In this document: one piece after another, positions 33,925 through 42,068 of the stretch | Position numbering within the stretch: the stretch's first letter is position 1 | How the letters are laid out: the number at the start of each line of letters is the position of its first letter | Origin: an uncultured Pelagibacteraceae bacterium | GTDB taxonomy: Bacteria; Pseudomonadota; Alphaproteobacteria; Pelagibacterales; Pelagibacteraceae | Length of the DNA: 64,000 bases | Assembly (NCBI GenBank): GCA_902554335.1 | Contig: CACDOD010000003.1 | Location: 1-64,000 of the forward strand | Direction: 5' to 3' | Program-made: the position numbers and the translations under genes | The notes under the pieces: generated by a model | What the model was told of the DNA's origin: nothing | What the model saw: only the letters and a program-made list of their open reading frames with translations | Database searches by the model: none

Positions 33925-34767
33925 TTAAATTAATAAACTAGTATCAAAATTTTTTGCACTATGCGTTATAGATCCAACTGAAATTCTATTTACACCTGTG
34001 AGCGAAATTTGACCAACATTTTTTAAATTAACATTACCCGAATACTCTGTTTCATATTTATTTTGACACAATTTCAAACTTTTTCTTAATAATTTTAAAC
34101 TCATGTTATCAAATAAAATCCTTTTAAATTTAATTCCCAAAACTTGTTTGAGTTGTTTAATATTTTCTATTTCTACAGTAATTGGTTTATTTTTTTTTTT
34201 AGCTTTAATTATTAATTTTTTAATACTATTTTCTGAATTTATGTGGTTTTCTTTAATTAATATTTCATCACTTAAATTAAATCTGTGATTGAAGCCACCA
34301 CCTTTTTTTACTGCATATTTTTCAAGTAATCTTAAATTGGGAGTTGTTTTTCTAGTGCAACAAATTTTAGCTCTTTTTCCTACTTTATTTACAAATTTAT
34401 TGGTTAAAGTTGAAATACCGGATGAGTGATTGAGAAAGTTTAATGCTGTTCTTTCAGCAGTTAAAATCGTGTTGGTTTTTGCTTTTATTTCAGCAATAAT
34501 TTTATTTTTTTTAATTCGCTTGCCATCTTTAATTTTTTTCATAAATACTGTTTCTTTACCAATTAATTTAAAAGCAGTTTTACAAAATTCCAAACCTGAT
34601 ATTACTCCATCTTGTCGAGCAATAATTCTAGCTCTAATCACTTTATTTTTTGCCCGTATTAGATTAGTTGTCAAATCACCTTTAGGTGATAAATCTTCAA
34701 ATAATGCTTTTTTAACAATTGATTTAATATATCTTTGATTAATTTTTTGCATTGATCTAACGACCAA
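33925..34767 (-). CDS. nadC: Nicotinate-nucleotide pyrophosphorylase
   Basis: ALFEDLSPKGDLTTNLI, AERTALNFLNHSSGIST, TRKTTPNLRLLEKYAVKKGGGFNHR. Confidence 0.96.
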   Translation of the reverse strand: MVVRSMQKINQRYIKSIVKKALFEDLSPKGDLTTNLIRAKNKVIRARIIARQDGVISGLEFCKTAFKLIGKETVFMKKIKDGKRIKKNKIIAEIKAKTNTILTAERTALNFLNHSSGISTLTNKFVNKVGKRAKICCTRKTTPNLRLLEKYAVKKGGGFNHRFNLSDEILIKENHINSENSIKKLIIKAKKKNKPITVEIENIKQLKQVLGIKFKRILFDNMSLKLLRKSLKLCQNKYETEYSGNVNLKNVGQISLTGVNRISVGSITHSAKNFDTSLLI

Positions 34768-35761
34768 TTTTAACCATTCTCTCTACAGAATTTCTAGCTC
34801 TTTCCACTGTAATATCATCCATGATTATTTCATTTGTTTCATTTTCTAAGCAATCAAGAATTTTTGGTAGTGTAATTTTTTTCATATGCGGACAGAGATT
34901 ACATGGTCTAATAAATTTTACATTTGGGTTATCTATTTGTACATTATCACTCATTGAGCATTCAGTCACCATCATAACTTTCTCAGGCTGTCTATCATTT
35001 ACATATTTAATCATTCCACTTGTTGATCCTGTGAAGTCGCTTGCTTTAATTACATCTGGGGGACATTCTGGATGAGCTATAATTTTAATTCCGGGGTTAT
35101 TTTTTCTTATCTCATTAATTTCTTCATCATTAAATTGTTCGTGTACCTCACATGTTCCTTTCCAGGAAATGATTTCCACATCTGTTTGAGATGCAACATA
35201 CTTAGCTAAATAATCATCAGGCAAAAAGATGACTTTTTCTGCACCTAAAGAATTAACAATTTTAACAGCATTTGCTGATGTGCAACAAACATCCGTTTCA
35301 GCTTTAACATCCGCAGAAGTATTTACATATGAAACTACCGGAACACCTGGATATTGTTTTTTCAACTTTCTTACATCATCACCTGTAATAGAAGACGACA
35401 AAGAACAACCCGCATCCATGTCTGGCAATAAAACTTTTTTATGAGGATTCATTAGTTTTGCTGTCTCTGCCATAAAATGAACACCACACATAACAATTAT
35501 ATCTGCTTTTGTTTTTGCGGCTTCCACAGCTAACGCCAAAGAGTCAGCAGAAAAATCAGAAATACCATGATAAATTTCTGGTGTTTGATAATTGTGAGCA
35601 AGAATAATTGCATTCTTTTTTTTTTTTAATTTATTGATTTTATATATATATGGAGCGTGAGTTAGCCATTCAATTTCTGGGACAGCACTAGAAATCTTCT
35701 TATAAATTGGGTCAGTAGCTTTTTTTATCTCTGCAGTTATTTCCATATTAAAACTTATCAA
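34757..35761 (-). CDS. nadA: Quinolinate synthase
   Basis: ILAHNYQTPEIYHGISDFSADSLALA, cysteines in AGCSLSSS / HPECPP / PCNLCPHMKK. Confidence 0.97.
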   Translation of the reverse strand: MISFNMEITAEIKKATDPIYKKISSAVPEIEWLTHAPYIYKINKLKKKKNAIILAHNYQTPEIYHGISDFSADSLALAVEAAKTKADIIVMCGVHFMAETAKLMNPHKKVLLPDMDAGCSLSSSITGDDVRKLKKQYPGVPVVSYVNTSADVKAETDVCCTSANAVKIVNSLGAEKVIFLPDDYLAKYVASQTDVEIISWKGTCEVHEQFNDEEINEIRKNNPGIKIIAHPECPPDVIKASDFTGSTSGMIKYVNDRQPEKVMMVTECSMSDNVQIDNPNVKFIRPCNLCPHMKKITLPKILDCLENETNEIIMDDITVERARNSVERMVKIGR

Positions 35762-35803
35762 CTTGATATAGGATTGTCATTCATTTAATCTGACGCATCA
35801 ACA

Positions 35804-35889
35804 GCGGTCATGCTGAAACTGGTAGACAGGCACGGTTGAGGGCCGTGTGGGCCTAGCCCATGAGAGTTCGAGTCTCTCTGACCGCACCA
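35804..35889 (+). tRNA. tRNA-Leu (anticodon GAG), CCA encoded
   Basis: Acceptor GCGGTCA/TGACCGC, anticodon stem CACGG-TTGAGGG-CCGTG, long variable arm TGGGCCTAGCCCA, T-arm GAGAG-TTCGAGT-CTCTC, ACCA end. Confidence 0.97.
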
Positions 35890-35918
35890 AAAAATTTAAT
35901 TATCTTTAATAATTTTAT

Positions 35919-35931
35919 GGGCGTTCTGTTG
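35919..35931 (+). repeat. Candidate att core, copy 1 (displaced tmRNA end)
   Basis: GGGCGTTCTGTTG, identical to 36581-36593. Confidence 0.7.
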
Positions 35932-35976
35932 TCCGTCCCAATTCAACTTATAACAGAATATAACACTTTTTGAATA

Positions 35977-35997
35977 GGTACATAGCAGGGTACATAG
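35977..35997 (+). repeat. Two GGTACATAG direct repeats (35977-35985, 35989-35997)
   Basis: Exact 9-mers, 12-bp spacing, followed by inverted repeat CATAGTT-A-AACTATG (35993-36007). Confidence 0.8.
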
Positions 35998-36061
35998 TTA
36001 AACTATGATTTCTTTGTGACGACTTTGTAATTGAGATTTTTTTCTGATATGTAATTCTCAA

Positions 36062-36484
36062 GTGAAATTAAATTGGATTATTTTTGTAACTGGATGGATG
36101 TCATTCAGAGCAGTTGGGTCAGGTTTGTTTTTGTTTTGGATCTTTACTGAAAATGAGCGTTCGGCACCATCCGAATGGATAGTTCCTTTTGTGGGCGACT
36201 TTTTTATTGGGATAACTGCTTTATTTTTAGTTTACCACATTATAAAAAAACCAAGCACTATACTATGGGGTCTTTTGCTGTCTTGGAATGTGATTGGTTT
36301 GTTAGATTTAATCGGGGCGATAAATGTAAGTTTTGTTGCTCCTTATGGACCTATACCAGAAATAGGATTTAATGAATTGGCAGTAAGATCTATTTTAATT
36401 TTAAATACTTTATTACAGATTTCTTGTATTTACCTATTGTTTCAAAAAGACATAAAAGAATATTTTAAAAAAAGTAAATTTTGA
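36062..36484 (+). CDS. Hypothetical small multi-pass membrane protein (GTG start)
   Basis: 140 aa with about four hydrophobic segments (WIIFVTGWMSF..., FIGITALFLVYHI, ILWGLLLSWNVIGLLDL, ILILNTLLQISCIYLLF). Confidence 0.65.
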   Translation: MKLNWIIFVTGWMSFRAVGSGLFLFWIFTENERSAPSEWIVPFVGDFFIGITALFLVYHIIKKPSTILWGLLLSWNVIGLLDLIGAINVSFVAPYGPIPEIGFNELAVRSILILNTLLQISCIYLLFQKDIKEYFKKSKF

Positions 36485-36497
36485 GTTTTGAAGGTAT

Positions 36498-36528
36498 GGT
36501 ACATAGTCAGTACATAGTAGGTACATAG
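36498..36528 (+). repeat. Three G/A-GTACATAG direct repeats (36498-36506, 36509-36517, 36520-36528)
   Basis: GGTACATAG, AGTACATAG, GGTACATAG at 11-bp spacing. Confidence 0.8.
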
Positions 36529-36579
36529 TCTTTTTACAAAATAATTATCGTTGATAGAGAAAGATAATAAATTATTTAA

Positions 36580-36840
36580 GGGGCGTTCTGTTGCCAGGTG
36601 CCCCAAACCCCGTTACTTAATTAATAAATTAATTAAGCTGCAAGTGCGTAACTTTCGTTAGCATTTGTAAAATTGCCCATTAAGGCGGAACAATACCTGA
36701 CGAAAGAATAACTTTTAGACACCCGTCGATCCTAATTCACCCCCGTTATTGAAAATGGTGGAGGTGGTGGGTACTGCCCCCACGTCCGTAATGGTTATTA
36801 CGAAATTCGTTTATCGCCATAGTTGGAAAACCAACTATAT
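36580..36840 (-). ncRNA. ssrA: Transfer-messenger RNA, circularly permuted two-piece alphaproteobacterial type; predicted tag ending (T)NANESYALAA
   Basis: Minus strand: acceptor piece ...GGACGTGGGGGCAGTACCCACCACCTCCACCA (3' end 36756), 11-nt spacer, coding piece GGGGGTGAATTAGGATCGACGGGTGT (5' end 36744). Acceptor stem GGGGGTG/CACCTCC pairs over 7 bp (one G-U). Tag codons ACA AAT GCT AAC GAA AGT TAC GCA CTT GCA GCT TAA (36668 to 36633). Terminal hairpin GGGGC..CTG-GCAA-CAG..GCCCC. Confidence 0.92.
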
Positions 36841-36904
36841 GATTATAAAAAAAAAGTTATTTTTTTCAACTTATTAATTAATTTTAAATTTTAATATTTC
36901 AGCC

Positions 36905-38527
36905 TTAAGGTACTGTTACTAATATTTTTTTACCCAGAATATTCATTTTAGAAAAACTATTTTTTCTTTCTTGGATCCAATCCATGTATTTGTAAATTTT
37001 ATCATTATGATAAAATTGATTATTTATAAACGGATTATATCCATAGCTTTGATTTTCTGAGACTAATCTATCTATATTTCGACCGAAAAAAATTATTAGT
37101 ACTATTACTAAGATTAATTTTGATTTTTTTTCAAATAAATAAAAGTTAATTGTACTACTATTAAAATAAAAAGAGATTGGTAAAAATATTAATAATGCAA
37201 TTAAGTGATATCCTCCATACCTTAATTGTGGATGTTTAAAAAACCACTCTAAAAAAATTACAAATAGGAAAATATAAATAAAAATAAACTTATTAAGATT
37301 GAACATATTATTTTTTTTAAAATTAGATTTTAAAAAAAATGTTAAATAAAAAATAAATATTAAAATTGCCAAACCTATTAAAAAGTCACTGACTTTATTA
37401 AAAAAATATATATTCATCCAATTTGGAAACCAATTCATTCCACTAATATAAAGCTCCTTATTTTCTACAGAAAAATTTGGCATAGCACCTGCTTTTGACC
37501 AAAGTTCAAACCACATATTATCGTGAATAATTAATCTTCTTGGTAACGACCAAGAAAGATCGTAGAAACAAATAAAATCTGCTGGATATATAATACATCC
37601 AGAATTAAAAAAATTATAAGTTAAATAAATAGTAACAAAAATTGCTGAGTAGAAAATTGAAAATTTTTTAATTATATCAATAAAATTTTTTCTCCAATAA
37701 TATAAAAAAATTAATCCCAAGGGCAGATATAGCAAATAAATAGATTTTATACTCACTAAGAAACTTAAAAGAATAGAAATAAATAAAAATAAATCCAAAT
37801 TATTTTTATAATTCTTATTTTGATTAATATTCCTCAAAATAACAAAACTGATTAAAATTATAATAAAAACAATTATCATGGCAGACCTATCTACGCCATG
37901 CTCACCAATTCTATAAAAAAAAATATTTATAAAAGAAAAAAAGATTAATGATAAAAAGTTTATTATTTTGAATTTATTAAAATTATTTTTAATAAAAATA
38001 AAATATACTAATATTAAATTTGCAAATCCTAAAACAAAAACAGGATATATCTGCATCAAATAAATCCCAGTTCCAGGCAAATAAAATAATGAGTTTAGAA
38101 AGAACAATGAAGAGGCATTTCTGAACCCGGGATTAACATGCCCCAAACCAATGGGATGTTCCATTTGTGTTAATAAATAACTGTATGGAAAGTGATAATA
38201 AGGAAAATCATCATGAGTTTTTGCTGAAAGTATAAAAATTATTAAAATTGTAAAAACAAATAAATGAGATTTAAAGTTTTTTTTTAAATCTAATGACCCT
38301 TTTTTTATTATCATAAGACATAACAATCCAAAAATTAAAATAATCGAATTAAAAATATAATTATGAACAAAAAAGGGTGCGGTCACATATGAAATAAATG
38401 TTAAAAAACTTAATCCATAAAAACCTAGAAAGCCAAAATTTCTTATTTTTAATCCTAAAATTTTAGAAAAAAATAATCCATAACCTACAATTGAAAAAGA
38501 TATTAGAAAATAATTAATAAAAAACAT
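36905..38527 (-). CDS. Large multi-pass membrane protein, GT-C glycosyltransferase-like (putative)
   Basis: 540 aa with many TM segments; HDDFPYYHFPYSYLLTQMEHPIGLGHVNPGFRN loop motif. Confidence 0.55.
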   Translation of the reverse strand: MFFINYFLISFSIVGYGLFFSKILGLKIRNFGFLGFYGLSFLTFISYVTAPFFVHNYIFNSIILIFGLLCLMIIKKGSLDLKKNFKSHLFVFTILIIFILSAKTHDDFPYYHFPYSYLLTQMEHPIGLGHVNPGFRNASSLFFLNSLFYLPGTGIYLMQIYPVFVLGFANLILVYFIFIKNNFNKFKIINFLSLIFFSFINIFFYRIGEHGVDRSAMIIVFIIILISFVILRNINQNKNYKNNLDLFLFISILLSFLVSIKSIYLLYLPLGLIFLYYWRKNFIDIIKKFSIFYSAIFVTIYLTYNFFNSGCIIYPADFICFYDLSWSLPRRLIIHDNMWFELWSKAGAMPNFSVENKELYISGMNWFPNWMNIYFFNKVSDFLIGLAILIFIFYLTFFLKSNFKKNNMFNLNKFIFIYIFLFVIFLEWFFKHPQLRYGGYHLIALLIFLPISFYFNSSTINFYLFEKKSKLILVIVLIIFFGRNIDRLVSENQSYGYNPFINNQFYHNDKIYKYMDWIQERKNSFSKMNILGKKILVTVP

Positions 38528-38716
38528 TGTAAAACGAGAATTAATCTTTCAATTACACTAAAAATAGAAATTTTAAATGTTTTATTTCTATTAGAAAATC
38601 CAATAATTTAAGTAAACTTATCCTCAGAAAAAACATAAATATATAAAAAAATTATTACTATTTTTAGTGTATTAGGCTAAATACTATTTTTGTAATAAAT
38701 ACTTGTAAATTTAATA

Positions 38717-39667
38717 ATGAAATTAACAAAAGAACAAGCTCTAAATATTAAAGAACAACAATCTCAATCCTATAAAACGAAGAGAGTAACAGCCCCGGAT
38801 CTTGAGAAAATTTTATACGAGGCTATCCCACTTTTAGATCATGGATTTATAAGAGTTATTGATTACATGGGGGACGATAGCTCTATAGTTCAAGCGGCCA
38901 GAGTTTCATATGGAAAAGGAACAAAAAAAGTATCTACAGACTCTGGGCTTATAAAATATCTTATGAGACATTGGCATAGTACACCATTTGAAATGTGTGA
39001 AATAAAATATCATGTTAAGCTACCAATTTTTATTGCAAGACAATGGATAAGACATAGAACAGCAAATGTTAATGAATATTCTGCGAGATATTCAATACTA
39101 GATAAAGAATTTTATTTACCCTCACCAGAGAACTTAGCTGCTCAATCTACAATTAATCGACAGGGAAGAGGCAATGTTTTAGAAGGTGAACGTGCAGAAA
39201 AAGTATTATCACTTTTAAAAAATGATGCACAGCAAACTTACGATAATTATGAGTTAATGCTTAATGAAAGATTTGATGGATCAATAATTGATGAAAATGA
39301 TGTAGGCTTAGCAAGAGAGCTTGCTAGAATGAATTTAACATTAAACACATACACCCAGTGGTATTGGAAAACAGATCTATTGAATTTAATGAATTTTTTA
39401 AGATTAAGAGCCGATAAGCATGCTCAATATGAAATAAGAACATATGCTGATGCAATGCTAGAAACTTTAAAAAAATGGGTTCCTATTACTTATGAAGCGT
39501 TTATGGATTATAGAGTTGGAGGCACAGAGGTTTCAGCAAAAGGAAAAATTATAATTAAAAAACTAATAGACGGTGATAAAATTGATTATGAAAAATCAGG
39601 ACTATCAAAAAGAGAGTGGAATGAGTTGATGGAGTCATTTGATATGAAGTCACATATAATTAAGTAA
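38717..39667 (+). CDS. thyX: FAD-dependent thymidylate synthase
   Basis: ThyX motif [18 protein letters not shown]. Confidence 0.96.
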   Translation: MKLTKEQALNIKEQQSQSYKTKRVTAPDLEKILYEAIPLLDHGFIRVIDYMGDDSSIVQAARVSYGKGTKKVSTDSGLIKYLMRHWHSTPFEMCEIKYHVKLPIFIARQWIRHRTANVNEYSARYSILDKEFYLPSPENLAAQSTINRQGRGNVLEGERAEKVLSLLKNDAQQTYDNYELMLNERFDGSIIDENDVGLARELARMNLTLNTYTQWYWKTDLLNLMNFLRLRADKHAQYEIRTYADAMLETLKKWVPITYEAFMDYRVGGTEVSAKGKIIIKKLIDGDKIDYEKSGLSKREWNELMESFDMKSHIIK

Positions 39668-39670
39668 TTT

Positions 39671-40333
39671 GTGCAAAATCTCACTTTAGTTATACCGGCA
39701 AAAAAAGAAGCTGAGTCGCTTCCAAGTGTTCTTAAAGAAATAGAAAATTTAGAATGTAACAAAATAGTAGTTCTTGAAGAAAATGATAAAGAAACAATAG
39801 AAAGTATTAGAGATTTTAATGTAACAATAATTTTTCAAAATGGAAAAGGTTATGGCAATGCATTAATCCAAGGCATCAATAACGTGCATACTAATTATTT
39901 GTGCATTTTTAATGCTGACGGTTCATTTAATCCTAAGGAATTACAAAACCTTTTAAATTATTGTCAAAAATTTGATTATGTTTTTGCATCAAGATATCTA
40001 AAAAATGCAAGCAGTGAGGATGATACAATTTTAACAAAATTAGGAAATTTAATTTTTACTTTTTTAGGTAATATTTTATTTTCTCTTAGATTATCAGATA
40101 TACTCTATACTTTTGTGATTGGTAAAACAAATTCATTTAAAAAATTAAACCTAAAATCTGATGATTTCTGTCTATGCGTTGAAATACCTATAAATGCAAA
40201 AAAAATGAAACAAAGTTATACAGATGTACCTAGTAATGAAAGAAGACGAATAGCAGGGAAAAAAAAAGTAAATGAATTTTCTGATGGAATGAAGATTCTT
40301 AAGTATATGTTACACAGATTTATTAAAAAGTGA
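39671..40333 (+). CDS. Family 2 glycosyltransferase
   Basis: LVIPAKKEAESLPSVLKEIE, FNADGSFNPKEL; GTG start. Confidence 0.82.
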   Translation: MQNLTLVIPAKKEAESLPSVLKEIENLECNKIVVLEENDKETIESIRDFNVTIIFQNGKGYGNALIQGINNVHTNYLCIFNADGSFNPKELQNLLNYCQKFDYVFASRYLKNASSEDDTILTKLGNLIFTFLGNILFSLRLSDILYTFVIGKTNSFKKLNLKSDDFCLCVEIPINAKKMKQSYTDVPSNERRRIAGKKKVNEFSDGMKILKYMLHRFIKK

Positions 40334-41196
40334 AAACAATTTACAAAATAAAAGTAGCAAAACTAATATTCAATATTTTAATGTTATGTGGAATTAATCA
40401 AAAGCAATTATTGAGCAGATCGTCTATTAACTGGAATTTAGATTTGTCGGAGGGTATAGATTTATCTATTTATATATTTGGATCTTTTCAAAACGATATT
40501 TCGTCTTCTATCTTAAGGTTGGTTAAAAAAATTATAAAAAATAATAACAATAAAATTAACTTTATAGATGTTGGTAGTAATATTGGTGATAAATCATTAT
40601 TTTTTGCAAGAAATCTATTAAATCAAAATATTCAAAATTTCCAAGTGTACTCCATTGAACCAACTGAATTTGCATTAAATAAACAAAAAAAAAATTTAAG
40701 TTTAAATAAAAAACTTTACAAAAAAATTAGTTTACATAATTATTTTATTTCAAACAGAAAAAAAAAAAATATATCGACCTACTCTAGTTGGAATTTAAAA
40801 AAAAATAATAATTCCCATAGTATCCATGGAGGCGTATTAAAAAAAATAAAAAATAATACAAAAATCACTTCTTTAGACGATTTTATCAAAAAATTTAAAA
40901 TTAATGATAATATTATAATTAAAATTGATGTTGATGGTTTTGAGTTAAATGTTTTAAAAAGTTGTGAAAAGCAAATCAGATCAAAAAATATTATCTTTTT
41001 TATGGAGTATGCTCCATATGCTTTTAAAGAGTATGGCAGAAGTATAAAAGATTTTTTTAGTTTTATTAAAAAAAATAATTTGATGATTTATGACCTAAAT
41101 TTTAATAACTTAAATAAAATTAAAATTGGAGAAGGTCAAAGTATCGATATTATTATTGTTAAAAAAAATTTTTTAAATCAAACTAATTGCCATTAA
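40330..41196 (+). CDS. FkbM-family methyltransferase
   Basis: FIDVGSNIGDKSLFFAR, TSLDDFIKKFKINDNIIIKIDVDGFELNVLKS. Confidence 0.85.
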   Translation: MKTIYKIKVAKLIFNILMLCGINQKQLLSRSSINWNLDLSEGIDLSIYIFGSFQNDISSSILRLVKKIIKNNNNKINFIDVGSNIGDKSLFFARNLLNQNIQNFQVYSIEPTEFALNKQKKNLSLNKKLYKKISLHNYFISNRKKKNISTYSSWNLKKNNNSHSIHGGVLKKIKNNTKITSLDDFIKKFKINDNIIIKIDVDGFELNVLKSCEKQIRSKNIIFFMEYAPYAFKEYGRSIKDFFSFIKKNNLMIYDLNFNNLNKIKIGEGQSIDIIIVKKNFLNQTNCH

Positions 41197-41983
41197 GGTA
41201 TAACTTCTTGATTTTTGTTGCAAATTTGAAATATATTTTTGATATCTCATTTTCTGGTAAACTTAATACTATTGGGGTACCCATATCACCTAGTTTTCCA
41301 ACTTCTGGATTTATCGGGATTTCACCCAAGAACTCTTTATTAAACTCCTTAGCAGTTTTTTTTACACCCCCTTCTCCAAAAATTGCATATTTTTTTCCAT
41401 CGTCTCCAATAAAATGACTCATGTTATCAACCAAACCAATAATTTTCACATTTAATTTGTCAAACATTTTTATACCTCTTTTTACATCTTGAAGAGCTAT
41501 TTCTTGTGGTGTGGATATTATAATAACTCCATCCATATTAATTTCCTGAGAAAAAGTTAATTGTGTATCTCCAGTACCGGGCGGCATATCTACAATTATA
41601 AAATCTAAATTATGCCAGGCAACTTTTTGAGTAAAAGTTTTTATAGCTGATGTTACCATCGGACCTCGCCAAATCATGGGTGTCTGCACATCTGTCAAAA
41701 AACCAATAGACATGCATTGTATTTCATATTTTAAAATTGGTTTTAAACTTTGGCCATCACTTTCAGGTTTACTATTTATAGAAAATAATTTAGGTAATGA
41801 TGGACCATAAATGTCAGCATCTAACAATCCAACCTTACAGCCTATTTTCGACAAAGCAAGCGCAAGGTTTGTTGCAAAAGTAGATTTACCCACTCCTCCT
41901 TTTGCACTTGAAATAGCAATTGTAAACTTTGTTCCCTTTATTGGGTTTTTTTGAAAGCGTTTTTTATCTAAATTTTCTTTCAT
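41183..41983 (-). CDS. mrp: Mrp/ApbC/NBP35-family Fe-S carrier P-loop ATPase, short form
   Basis: SSAKGGVGKSTFATNLALAL, VDMPPGTGDTQLTF; no N-terminal DUF59 visible. Confidence 0.92.
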   Translation of the reverse strand: MKENLDKKRFQKNPIKGTKFTIAISSAKGGVGKSTFATNLALALSKIGCKVGLLDADIYGPSLPKLFSINSKPESDGQSLKPILKYEIQCMSIGFLTDVQTPMIWRGPMVTSAIKTFTQKVAWHNLDFIIVDMPPGTGDTQLTFSQEINMDGVIIISTPQEIALQDVKRGIKMFDKLNVKIIGLVDNMSHFIGDDGKKYAIFGEGGVKKTAKEFNKEFLGEIPINPEVGKLGDMGTPIVLSLPENEISKIYFKFATKIKKLYLNGN

Positions 41984-42068
41984 TGTGTCAATTAGACCTT
42001 ATTTTCATTTATTTTTCAAAGTATCATTACCTTGTTTTTGTCAATAAAGACATTATATAGAGTGTCTT

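Larger units (their letters stand above)
35919..36593. mobile_element. Putative minimal/decayed integrative element in the 3' end of the permuted tmRNA gene, bounded by 13-bp direct repeats
   Basis: GGGCGTTCTGTTG at 35919-35931 and 36581-36593. The second copy is the tmRNA coding-piece 3' end; GGTACATAG clusters sit just inside both ends; one small ORF lies between. Confidence 0.55.

Noticed and set aside
35804-35931. tRNA-Leu(GAG) as the attachment site of the small element
   Set aside because: The 13-bp duplicated sequence lies 29 nt beyond the tRNA end and matches the tmRNA coding-piece terminus; no part of the tRNA is duplicated.
35919-35945. Second partial tmRNA gene
   Set aside because: Only the ~13-25 nt terminal segment is present, with no acceptor stem or tag; better explained as a displaced att remnant.
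35977-36528. GTACATAG repeats as a CRISPR array
   Set aside because: Repeats are 9 bp with 2-3 bp gaps, in two clusters; no CRISPR-sized repeats, spacers or cas genes are present.
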